A DNA stretch of 6,353 nt from Deltaproteobacteria bacterium (GTDB lineage: Bacteria; Desulfobacterota; Desulfobacteria; Desulfobacterales; Desulfatirhabdiaceae). The DNA is taken from NCBI GenBank assembly GCA_026388755.1, contig JAPLJE010000632.1:1-6353 (forward strand), written 5' to 3'. The notes below the pieces were generated by a model. It was not told the DNA's origin. It worked only from the letters and a program-made list of their open reading frames with translations, and did not search any database. The translations under genes were made by a program, and so were the position numbers. Positions 1 through 6,353 of the stretch are shown here, one piece after another (within the stretch, counting starts at the first letter, position 1; every line of letters starts with the position of its first letter).

Positions 1-1305
1 CATGAAGACGCCTTCCAGGCAAAGGTGAATGATCAGGCAGGACAGCAGCCGGGTAGACCATTTGGGACTGAGTTCGATCAATTCCATCCAGGTGCGGATA
101 TTCTGAATGTGGGCGCTGTTGGCATGAATCTGCCAGTCGTTTCCGACCCCGCCGAGCATGGGGGTTTGAAATCCCAGGTCAATGACCGAATCGATAAAAA
201 AATTGACCAGATCGCTTTCGTCGGTTTTATACACGCCTTTTCCCATGTTCAGCGCGCAGTTCAAAGCGGTTACCGGAAACTCCCGCGTGCGGGTTTTTAA
301 AATGGAAAACGTTTTTTGAATCAGCAGCATGATATTGCGATGCGATTCGTTGTCGATCAGCCAGCTTAAGGTCCGGTTGATCTCCCGCAACGCGTCCTCG
401 TGTATCAGAGACAGGCCGGAAACATTCATGATGTGAAAGAGGAAAACCACCTTCCAGTGATTGCGCCGGGTAATGTTCTCGCTCGATTTCCACAGGGTCA
501 TCGGAAGCGTTTTATAAGTCTCGACAATCTGGCCGTAGGTCGGAAGTGCCAGCAGATTTTCCAGAAGGGCAATGGATTCAACGGCTTCTGTTTCTAAAAG
601 GCTGTCGAGCCGGTTTTTGCACCCGGATATTTTCGGGTGTGAGATCTCCGCAAAAATCTCATCAAAAATTGGCAGGTGCCCGGCTTCCGCCTCTGTTTCA
701 AACCAGGTCATCGGGTCATCCTGGCTCAACCAATAAGTATACGTGTATTGATGGTATCTGTAGACGAGCCGGTTCAGAGCGCTGAAGGTGGACAGGGGCG
801 GCGAAACCAGAAGGCAGAGTTCGGCAAGCCGTTTGGTGGAGTAGAAACTTCTGGCGAAAAGTTCAAAATGATCTGGCGGAAGCTGTGGAATCCGGTCAAA
901 GGCAGCTTCCAGGACCGGATAAAAACGCGGCAGGTCGGGACCGGCGTCTTTGACCGTTTTTTGCAGAAACAGCAGCAGATTGTCCACGGCGTCGGCCCGG
1001 ACATCCGGGGCGGCTTCAGCAACAGCACTTAGAAAAACGTCGATGATCAGACTGACAACTTCCGGTCCCCTGGCATGCTTCTGGAAAATGTAAAAATAAT
1101 CCAAGGCGTATTTCCGGCATTCCTGAACAATAAATTTCCAGTTTTTATAGGGGTGGGAGAGTTCCGTTAAAAAAACATTCACGCCCTCCATCAGCCCATA
1201 ATACCGGGACATGGCTTCCTGGAGCGGCAAATACCGGGGGTCGATGCTGACCTCCACATGGTAGCTGGCAAGATTTACCTCAAGGGCCCTGGATTTGAAC
1301 GGCAT
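1..1305 (-). CDS. N-terminal 435 residues of a large helical protein, possibly a PEP/pyruvate-binding-domain (PEP synthase/PPDK-like) protein; 3'-truncated
   Basis: The frame is open without a stop from the ATG at 1305 to position 1, so the C-terminal part lies outside the window. The start is set by AAGGAG 6 nt upstream. The product begins MPFKSRALEVNLASYHVEV. It has no signal peptide or membrane segment, so it is probably cytoplasmic. It is rich in Leu and appears almost wholly alpha-helical. An aromatic cluster lies at residues 182-202 (Y182, Y184, Y187, Y189, Y191, W192, W201, F202) before an acidic stretch. The visible part ends within a hydrophobic segment, LSCLIIHLCLEGVFM (421-435). 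No ATP-grasp or phosphohistidine motif is visible. The style recalls the long N-terminal region of some deltaproteobacterial proteins annotated as pyruvate, phosphate dikinase or PEP synthase. That is recollection, not a search result; the safe call is hypothetical protein. Its tight link to the channel gene suggests a shared role. Confidence 0.6.
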   Translation of the reverse strand, partial: MPFKSRALEVNLASYHVEVSIDPRYLPLQEAMSRYYGLMEGVNVFLTELSHPYKNWKFIVQECRKYALDYFYIFQKHARGPEVVSLIIDVFLSAVAEAAPDVRADAVDNLLLFLQKTVKDAGPDLPRFYPVLEAAFDRIPQLPPDHFELFARSFYSTKRLAELCLLVSPPLSTFSALNRLVYRYHQYTYTYWLSQDDPMTWFETEAEAGHLPIFDEIFAEISHPKISGCKNRLDSLLETEAVESIALLENLLALPTYGQIVETYKTLPMTLWKSSENITRRNHWKVVFLFHIMNVSGLSLIHEDALREINRTLSWLIDNESHRNIMLLIQKTFSILKTRTREFPVTALNCALNMGKGVYKTDESDLVNFFIDSVIDLGFQTPMLGGVGNDWQIHANSAHIQNIRTWMELIELSPKWSTRLLSCLIIHLCLEGVFM

Positions 1306-1311
1306 GACGGA

Positions 1312-1319
1312 CTCCTTTA
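1312..1319 (-). promoter_or_regulatory. Channel stop codon fused to the next gene's Shine-Dalgarno site (TAAAGGAG)
   Basis: The TAA of the channel gene (1319-1317) shares bases with the AAGGAG motif (1317-1312), which lies 6 nt before the ATG at 1305. This supports that start and indicates that ribosomes finishing the channel stop on the initiation region of the next gene, favouring coupled expression. Confidence 0.85.
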
Positions 1320-2135
1320 CTGCACGACCGTGGATGCATCCTTGTCAAAGGGATTCTTTCTGACTGCAAGATGAAACAGATACGGATAGCTGGTTTTCAG
1401 ATATTTCATATAGCCCAGCCACTGGGGAACAATCAACCCATAGGCCCGCATGGCATCTCCGGAGAGATGGGCATAGTCGGATTCTGGAAGCGATGCCAGA
1501 TCCTCCCGGCAGAGCAGCTCCTCGCGAAGATGATAAATCGCCTGAAGAAGCAGGGTAAAGGACTCATGCTCCAGCAGGACTGGATTTTCCAGCAGGCGAA
1601 GTAAAAAGTCCCCTTTGACATCCAGAAAATTCCGAAGGGCTTCGCTGTTGATTCCATTGATAGCAACCCGGTACGCATGCTTTGAAAGCCGGTTCTGCGC
1701 CTTGATAAAATCCGCATCGGTCCAGGACTGGGTGATGTGAAAATGCTCTCCTTTGGATTCGGCATCCGGGTCCAGACGGGCAAAATAGGTCAGCATCCAG
1801 GTCCCGATTTCGCTGAAAAAAATCCCCAGAACCATGTGTACTTTTTGAAGGTAAATCTCATTTTCACGCCGACTCAGGATGAGTTCCGTGGCATTGGCCA
1901 CAACGCCCAGAAACGTCCCCACGCCGCCGATAATCAAAAACAGGGCGAAGACCTTGCCCATCACTGTTGTGGGATGGATATCGCCATATCCCACAGTTGC
2001 AATGGTGACAATACCAAAATAAATGGCGTCAAAAAGAGGCAGGTCCTCCGCGATGCGAAAACCGGCAATGCCGATGGACATGATCACAAGCAGCATCCCG
2101 GCATATATCTTGAGTCTGAAACGAATCGTGTTCAT
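1317..2135 (-). CDS. Two-transmembrane potassium channel with a non-RCK C-terminal domain
   Basis: This is a predicted inner-membrane K+-selective pore of the KcsA/MthK type, expected to assemble as a tetramer. TM1 is about residues 10-28. The pore helix runs about 34-46, the selectivity filter T47-V-G-Y-G-D52 is canonical, and TM2 is about 62-82 with a glycine-rich segment (GGVGTFLG, 70-77) that could be the gating hinge. There is no S4 voltage sensor. Residues 99-119 form a hydrophobic to amphipathic stretch containing FFSEIGTW. The rest (about 130-272) is a soluble helical domain ending in LFHLAVRKNPF. No Rossmann-type GxGxxG of an RCK domain is present, so the ligand is unknown. From memory, the FFSEIGT segment and the C-terminal end recall a bacterial channel family seen in several phyla; this was not checked. 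The ATG at 2135 is the furthest upstream start possible, because an in-frame TGA directly precedes it. The gene follows the permease by 25 nt. Confidence 0.92.
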   Translation of the reverse strand: MNTIRFRLKIYAGMLLVIMSIGIAGFRIAEDLPLFDAIYFGIVTIATVGYGDIHPTTVMGKVFALFLIIGGVGTFLGVVANATELILSRRENEIYLQKVHMVLGIFFSEIGTWMLTYFARLDPDAESKGEHFHITQSWTDADFIKAQNRLSKHAYRVAINGINSEALRNFLDVKGDFLLRLLENPVLLEHESFTLLLQAIYHLREELLCREDLASLPESDYAHLSGDAMRAYGLIVPQWLGYMKYLKTSYPYLFHLAVRKNPFDKDASTVVQ

Positions 2136-2147
2136 TCAGGGTTTCAT
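2136..2147 (-). other. Three-codon minicistron (M-K-P-stop) abutting the channel start
   Basis: The 25-nt gap between the permease stop and the channel ATG contains ATG AAA CCC TGA, in frame with and directly followed by the channel ATG at 2135. The only purine-rich stretch, GGAAAA at 2153-2148, lies right before the mini-ATG. It is 15 nt or more from the channel ATG, and no good Shine-Dalgarno site sits at normal spacing for the channel. Ribosomes may start at the mini-ATG and reinitiate on the channel, or the channel may rely on coupling to the permease. This may also be chance. Confidence 0.3.
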
Positions 2148-2160
2148 TTTTCCGTGTTCG

Positions 2161-5100
2161 TCAGTTTTTATGGGCATGCGCGGTTTCCCATCGTTTATCC
2201 AGATAATACAGGATCGGCACCGTCATCCGGGAAAAAAGAAGCGAGGCCACTTCACCGGCCATCAAACTGATCGCAAGACCCTGAAAAATAGGGTCAAACA
2301 GAATGACGGATGCGCCCACCACCACGGCGGCCGCGGTCAGCATCATGGGCCGGAAGCGAACGGCTCCGGCGTCAATGACCGCCAGATCCAGGGGCATGCC
2401 CTGGGCCACGCGAAGTTCGATAAAATCCACCAGAATGATGGAATTTCGAACCACGATGCCGGCCCCGGCAATAAAGCCGATCATGGACGTAGCGGAAAAA
2501 AAGGAGCCCATCAGCCAGTGGGCAGGCAGGATGCCGATCAGGGAAAAGGGAATGGCCATCATGATGACCAGCGGCGTGGAAAAGGATTGAAACCAGCCCA
2601 CCACGAGCACAAAAATAATGACCAGCACCACGGCAAAGGCGATTCCCAGATCCCGGAACACTTCGTAGGTAATGTGCCATTCCCCGTCCCACTTCATGGC
2701 GAATTTCCGGTCGCTGTCCGGAAGACTCGCCGTATGCTGGGCGATCTTGTATCCTTCCGGAAGGGCGATGGCGTCGATTTTTTTCTGCATTTCCAGAATG
2801 GCGTAAACCGGGCTTTCCTTTTCACCGGCCACATCCCCGATCACATAGACCACCGGCATGAGGTTCTTGTGGTAAATGCTGCGCTCGGAATCCGTCTTTC
2901 TGGCCGCAACCAGTTCCGAAAGCGGCACCAGACGATTGCCCGCGCCCATGATCTTGAGGGTCTCCAGTTTTTCGATTCCCGCGCGGTCCGCAAGGGGCAG
3001 TTGAAGAACGATGGGGACATCTTCTTTTTCCAGGGGCTGGTGCAGAAGTCCGGTCTGTTTTCCGGAAAGCGCCAGTTCCAGGGCGCCTGCGACCTGGGCT
3101 GCGCTGATGCCGTTAAGGGCTGCCTTTCCCTTGTCCACGTCCAGGGCAAACCGGGGCTGGTTGCCTTCCATGTACCAGTCAACGTCCACAACGCCCGCGG
3201 TCTGCTCAAAAATCCGGCGGATTTGCAGGGCGATTTCCCGCTGGCGCTGGTAGTCCGGGCCATATATTTCGGCGATCAGGGTGGATAATACCGGTGGTCC
3301 CGGTGGTACTTCGGCCACTTTGACCCTGGCGTTAAAGCGCCTGGCGATTTTTAACAGCGGCGGCCGGACCCGCTTGGCGATTTCGTGGCTTTGCTGAGCC
3401 CGCTTTCCTTTTCCGACCAGATTGACCTGAATGTCTGCCAGATGCGCCCCCCGCCGCAGATAGTAATGCCGGACCAGGCCGTTGAAATTAAAGGGGCCGG
3501 AAGTTCCCGCATGAATCTCGTAATCCGTCACTTCACTTACGGTTTTCAGGTAATCTCCCATCTCCAGGCAGGCGGCGGTGGTCTCTTCAAGGGTCGCGGT
3601 ATCCGGCATGTCCAGAATGACCTGAAATTCGCTTTTGTTATCAAAGGGAAGCATTTTGACCTTGACCCAGCCGATGCCCACCATTGCGCAGGCCGCCAGC
3701 AGCATGGCCGCAACGGACGCCAAAAATATCCAGCGCCAGAAAGTGGTTTCGATCAAGGGCGTCATGACTTTCCGGTAAAGCCGGGTGCTCCAGTCTTCGG
3801 TTTCGGCGTGACCCGGGCCGTCATGTTGGCCGATAAGCCTTAAAGATGCCCAGGGGGTGACGATAAAGGCAACCAGAAGCGAAAAAACCATGGCCGCGGA
3901 AGCCCCGATCGGGATGGGCCGCATATAGGGGCCCATCAGACCGCCCACGAAAGCCATGGGAAGGATGGCGGCGATAACAGCAAGGGTTGCCAGTATCGTG
4001 GGGTTTCCGACCTCATCCACGGCTTCGATGGCCACTTCCATCCGGGGCCGGCCGGCGTTTTCCGGGAGCCGAAAATGCCGCACCATGTTTTCCACCACCA
4101 CGATGGCGTCATCCACCAGGATGCCGATGGAGAAAATGAGCGCAAACAAGGTAATGCGGTTCAGGGTGTAGCCGTAAAGATAAAACACCGTCAGCGTCAG
4201 GGCCAGCCTCACCGGTATGGCTATGGCCACGACACCGGACTCCCGATGTCCCAGCGTAAACCAGATGAGAATGGTGACGGAAACAATGGCGATGAGCATG
4301 TGAAGCAGCAGTTCATCGGATTTTTCCTTGGCGGTTTCCCCGTAATTGAGGGTAACGGTCATCTGGATGTCGCTTGGGATCACAGAGCCTTTGGCGTCCT
4401 CAATCCGCTTTAAAACATTCTTTGCAACGGTAATGGCATTGGCGCCTTTGCGCTTGGCAAGCGTCAGCGTCACGGCCGGATACACGCCGCGTGAAGACGC
4501 ATCTTCCGGCCGGAGTCCTTGTTCGGATGCCGCAGGGCCCATTCCGAAAAAAACATACTGGTCGGGGTCTGCGGGACCATCCAAGATTATGGCGACATCC
4601 CGAAGATACACCGGTTTTCCGTTATAAACACCGACAACAACGCCTTCCACATCCGCGCTGTTTTTCAAGAAACCATTCAAATGAACCAGAACCTGGCCTT
4701 CGGGTGAAGGATAGGCCCCGGCATCGGCATCCTGATTGGCGGCGCAGACCATGGCGGATACCTGTCCGATATCCAGCCCGAAGGCTGAAAGCCTGACCGG
4801 GTCAAGGCTGACGGTCAGTTGACGCCGGTATCCTCCGATGAGGGTCGTTGTGGAGACATTTTCCTCCCGCTTGATCAGATCGTCCACTTCCGCGGCCACC
4901 CGGCGAAGGGTATAATGGTCCGCATCCTTTCCCCAGAATGTCAGGGCCAGAATCGGAACATCATCGATGTAGCGGGGCTTAATCAACGGCGGAGAAACTG
5001 CCGGTGGAATCCGGTCCAAGTTGGCCATCAGTTTGGACTGGAGGCGGACAATGGACTTTTCCTCATCCTGTCCCACAAAAAACCGCACCACCGCCATGGA

Positions 5101-5382
5101 CATGCCGGGGCCGGATGTGGAATAGACGTACTCAACACCAGGAATCTCCCAGAGCAGTTTCTCCATGGGGCGCGTGGCCCTCTCTTCCACTTCCTTGGCG
5201 CTGGCCCCCGGCATTTTGACGAAAACATCGATCATGGGAACGATGATCTGGGGTTCTTCCTCGCGGGGCAGACCAATGACCGCGGCAATGCCGAGAAGGA
5301 CCGAGGCGATGATAAACAGCGGCGTCAGCTTGGAGTTGATGAAATAGCCGGCGATCTTGCCGGCTATGCCCGGCTGGGTCAT
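2161..5382 (-). CDS. RND-family efflux transporter permease subunit (HAE1/AcrB-like)
   Basis: This is an inner-membrane proton/substrate antiporter, expected to work as a trimer with the adaptor encoded just upstream. At 1073 residues it has the usual full length (AcrB has 1049). TM1 is about residues 17-37, followed by a large periplasmic loop to about 355. TM2-TM6 span about 356-525 and TM7 about 550-572. A second periplasmic loop runs to about 905, and TM8-TM12 finish the protein. The proton-relay motif [13 protein letters not shown] carries D424 and D425, matching AcrB D407/D408. The later relay segment reads [13 protein letters not shown], with R979 where AcrB has K940. R1011 in RFRPMMLT matches AcrB R971. 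The PREEEP and PGASAKEVE segments after TM1 and the VPPGPPVLS segment in loop 2 are typical of HAE1-like pumps. No CusA-type methionine signature is evident. Drug, solvent, lipid or metabolite export are all possible. No TolC gene is visible. Confidence 0.96.
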   Translation of the reverse strand: MTQPGIAGKIAGYFINSKLTPLFIIASVLLGIAAVIGLPREEEPQIIVPMIDVFVKMPGASAKEVEERATRPMEKLLWEIPGVEYVYSTSGPGMSMAVVRFFVGQDEEKSIVRLQSKLMANLDRIPPAVSPPLIKPRYIDDVPILALTFWGKDADHYTLRRVAAEVDDLIKREENVSTTTLIGGYRRQLTVSLDPVRLSAFGLDIGQVSAMVCAANQDADAGAYPSPEGQVLVHLNGFLKNSADVEGVVVGVYNGKPVYLRDVAIILDGPADPDQYVFFGMGPAASEQGLRPEDASSRGVYPAVTLTLAKRKGANAITVAKNVLKRIEDAKGSVIPSDIQMTVTLNYGETAKEKSDELLLHMLIAIVSVTILIWFTLGHRESGVVAIAIPVRLALTLTVFYLYGYTLNRITLFALIFSIGILVDDAIVVVENMVRHFRLPENAGRPRMEVAIEAVDEVGNPTILATLAVIAAILPMAFVGGLMGPYMRPIPIGASAAMVFSLLVAFIVTPWASLRLIGQHDGPGHAETEDWSTRLYRKVMTPLIETTFWRWIFLASVAAMLLAACAMVGIGWVKVKMLPFDNKSEFQVILDMPDTATLEETTAACLEMGDYLKTVSEVTDYEIHAGTSGPFNFNGLVRHYYLRRGAHLADIQVNLVGKGKRAQQSHEIAKRVRPPLLKIARRFNARVKVAEVPPGPPVLSTLIAEIYGPDYQRQREIALQIRRIFEQTAGVVDVDWYMEGNQPRFALDVDKGKAALNGISAAQVAGALELALSGKQTGLLHQPLEKEDVPIVLQLPLADRAGIEKLETLKIMGAGNRLVPLSELVAARKTDSERSIYHKNLMPVVYVIGDVAGEKESPVYAILEMQKKIDAIALPEGYKIAQHTASLPDSDRKFAMKWDGEWHITYEVFRDLGIAFAVVLVIIFVLVVGWFQSFSTPLVIMMAIPFSLIGILPAHWLMGSFFSATSMIGFIAGAGIVVRNSIILVDFIELRVAQGMPLDLAVIDAGAVRFRPMMLTAAAVVVGASVILFDPIFQGLAISLMAGEVASLLFSRMTVPILYYLDKRWETAHAHKN
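5344..5367 (-). repeat. Perfect 9-bp inverted repeat (potential mRNA hairpin) at the start of the permease gene
   Basis: On the minus strand ATAGCCGGC and GCCGGCTAT flank a 6-nt loop (AAGATC). The repeat covers codons 6-13 of the permease (I-A-G-K-I-A-G-Y), beginning at nucleotide 16 of the gene. Six of the nine pairs are G-C. It is visible directly. A role in translation is only inferred, because the repeated Ala-Gly codons could produce it by chance. Confidence 0.5.
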
Positions 5383-6353
5383 GACGGCACCTCCACCCGA
5401 AGGCCGTCGACCATATCCGGCGGCGGAATCGTCACAAAACGGTCGCCGGGCCGGATTCCGGACAGGGCCTCGATCATGGCCCCGGATGTCCGGCCGGTCC
5501 GCAGGATGCGAAATCGGGCGATCTGATCGGCATCCAGCAGAAAAATCCCGGTAAGCTGCCCCTGGTGGATGAGCGCGCTTGCGGGAATGAGCAGCTTTTC
5601 CTGATTTCCCTGGGCAAGGGTGACGCGGCTGAACATGCCGGAGTGAATTGTGGGGTGAAAGGGAACGGCAACCTGGACCATAAAGGATCTGCTGGCTGCA
5701 TCCGCGGCAGGAGAAATGGCCTGAACCGTGCCCTCGAATGCCCTGTCGCCGGCGGATGGAATGGAAACCGATACGGCTTGCGAAAGGGCGATGGATTGAA
5801 TGAAGGATTCAGGAACGATGATGTCTACGCGAAACAAATCGGTGCTTTCGATTTTTAAAAGCGGCGTTCCGGGAGATGCAAGGCTTCCGGGGTCCGTAAG
5901 TTTGGCGGAGATGGCGCCGTCAAAAGGGGCAAGGAGTCTGGAGTCTTTTTCGCTGACGTCTGCTCCCGCTACAGCCGCTACAGCCTGCTGGATCCGGAAC
6001 CGGGAGGCTTCCACCATGGACTGGGTCTGATCCAAAGCGGCTTCGGCCTGGTGAAACCGGGCGCTGATCTCATCAAATTCCTGGCGGCTCGCGGATTCGT
6101 TTTTCATCAGGTTCACGTATCGGTCGTAAGTCGCCCTGGCCAGATCAGCGGATGCTCTGGCCGCAAGCTGAGCGGAATGCGCGGCAGACTCTGCCTTTCT
6201 GGCCTCGGACAGGGCGGCTTCCGCCTGAAGCAGCTGGGCTTTGACCTGCCGGGGGTCAATGTCCACCAGAACCTGATCTTTTTTGACCCGGTCGCCTTCC
6301 TTGACATAAACCCCTTTCACCACGCCCATGATCTTGCTGGAAAGTATGCTGGC
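5379..6353 (-). CDS. RND efflux periplasmic adaptor subunit (membrane fusion protein), 5'-truncated by the window
   Basis: This protein would link an inner-membrane RND pump to an outer-membrane channel across the periplasm. The frame is open to the window edge, so the signal peptide or lipobox and the first beta strands are missing; the ATG at 6329 is internal to the lipoyl domain and not a start. Counting from the first visible codon, residues 1-33 are the first half of a biotinyl-lipoyl domain (SKIMGVV, VKEGDRV, VLVDIDP). Residues 34-132 are an Ala/Gln/Glu-rich alpha-helical hairpin. Residues 139-168 are the second lipoyl half ([22 protein letters not shown]). Residues 172-250 form the beta-barrel, and 252-324 the membrane-proximal domain ([19 protein letters not shown]). 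This is the HlyD/AcrA-type order, and the C-terminus looks complete. The stop overlaps the start of the permease gene, so the two are an obligate pair. The substrate cannot be read from the sequence. Confidence 0.95.
   Translation of the reverse strand, partial: ASILSSKIMGVVKGVYVKEGDRVKKDQVLVDIDPRQVKAQLLQAEAALSEARKAESAAHSAQLAARASADLARATYDRYVNLMKNESASRQEFDEISARFHQAEAALDQTQSMVEASRFRIQQAVAAVAGADVSEKDSRLLAPFDGAISAKLTDPGSLASPGTPLLKIESTDLFRVDIIVPESFIQSIALSQAVSVSIPSAGDRAFEGTVQAISPAADAASRSFMVQVAVPFHPTIHSGMFSRVTLAQGNQEKLLIPASALIHQGQLTGIFLLDADQIARFRILRTGRTSGAMIEALSGIRPGDRFVTIPPPDMVDGLRVEVPS
5389..5394 (-). promoter_or_regulatory. Shine-Dalgarno site of the RND permease, inside the adaptor gene
   Basis: GGAGGT on the minus strand lies 6 nt before the permease ATG at 5382, within the last codons of the adaptor gene. 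With the ATGA stop/start overlap it fixes the permease start and suggests coupled translation of the two subunits. Confidence 0.85.

Noticed and set aside
227..493. Minus-strand open frames at 227-493 and 774-1028
   Set aside because: They are in other frames than the continuous open frame from 1305 to the window edge and have no ribosome-binding site.
620..639. Inverted repeat CACCCG / CGGGTG with an 8-nt loop
   Set aside because: The arms are only 6 bp and lie in the middle of a coding region with no following T-run in the direction of transcription, so it is not a terminator.
676..1032. Plus-strand open frame of 118 codons opposite the large downstream gene
   Set aside because: It is codon-for-codon in register with the minus-strand gene, which is open for 435 codons with a strong ribosome-binding site, so this is a shadow.
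1317..2135. Channel as a voltage-gated or RCK-regulated type
   Set aside because: Only two helices and a pore loop are present, no Arg-rich S4 is seen, and no nucleotide-binding glycine motif follows the pore.
2023..3288. Long plus-strand open frame of 421 codons, His/Gly/Asp-rich
   Set aside because: It lies antisense to the permease and channel genes, whose frames have clear family motifs. Its composition is what the complement of a GC-biased coding sequence gives, and it lacks any recognisable domain.
4819..5526. Plus-strand open frame of 235 codons
   Set aside because: It is antisense to the permease N-terminus and adaptor C-terminus. It shows only low-complexity Arg/Gly/His composition and no supporting ribosome-binding context.
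6329..6329. ATG at 6329 as the start of the adaptor gene
   Set aside because: The frame continues upstream with ASILSSKI, typical adaptor sequence just before this Met, and the start would cut the lipoyl domain in half and leave no export signal.

Overview
The window reads as part of one operon. Every supported gene lies on the minus strand, so transcription runs from position 6353 toward 1. Two features suggest a Gram-negative, probably deltaproteobacterial (Desulfobacterota) genome. One is an RND pump with its periplasmic adaptor, which implies an outer membrane. The other is the style of the last two genes, which recall sulfate-reducer proteins. Base composition looks moderately GC-rich by eye. 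The lineage is an inference from remembered protein style and was not tested by any search.

In transcription order the layout is as follows. (1) 6353-5379 is the C-terminal 324 residues of an RND periplasmic adaptor (membrane fusion protein); its N-terminus lies outside the window. (2) 5382-2161 is a complete 1073-residue RND inner-membrane permease. Its ATG overlaps the adaptor stop codon (ATGA), and a strong GGAGGT lies inside the adaptor gene. (3) 2135-1317 is a 272-residue two-helix potassium channel with a canonical TVGYGD filter and a soluble C-terminal domain that is not a recognisable RCK domain. (4) 1305-1 is the first 435 residues of a large, mainly helical protein that runs off the window. 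It may be the N-terminal region of a PEP/pyruvate-binding-domain (PEP synthase or PPDK-like) protein, but no catalytic domain is visible here. The TAA of the channel is fused to the ribosome-binding site of this last gene (TAAAGGAG).

The adaptor and permease would form the inner part of a tripartite proton-driven export pump. No outer-membrane TolC-type factor or regulator lies in the window. The channel and the last gene are tightly joined to each other and more loosely, by 25 nt, to the pump. They may be a separate functional module that is co-transcribed with it. No promoter, terminator, RNA gene, mobile element or CRISPR array was found. There is no gene-free stretch longer than 25 nt.

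The observations most worth checking are: the channel plus large helical protein pair; an Arg in place of the usual proton-relay Lys in the permease; an unexpected Arg in its third membrane helix; a perfect 9-bp inverted repeat just inside the permease gene; and a three-codon minicistron abutting the channel start.
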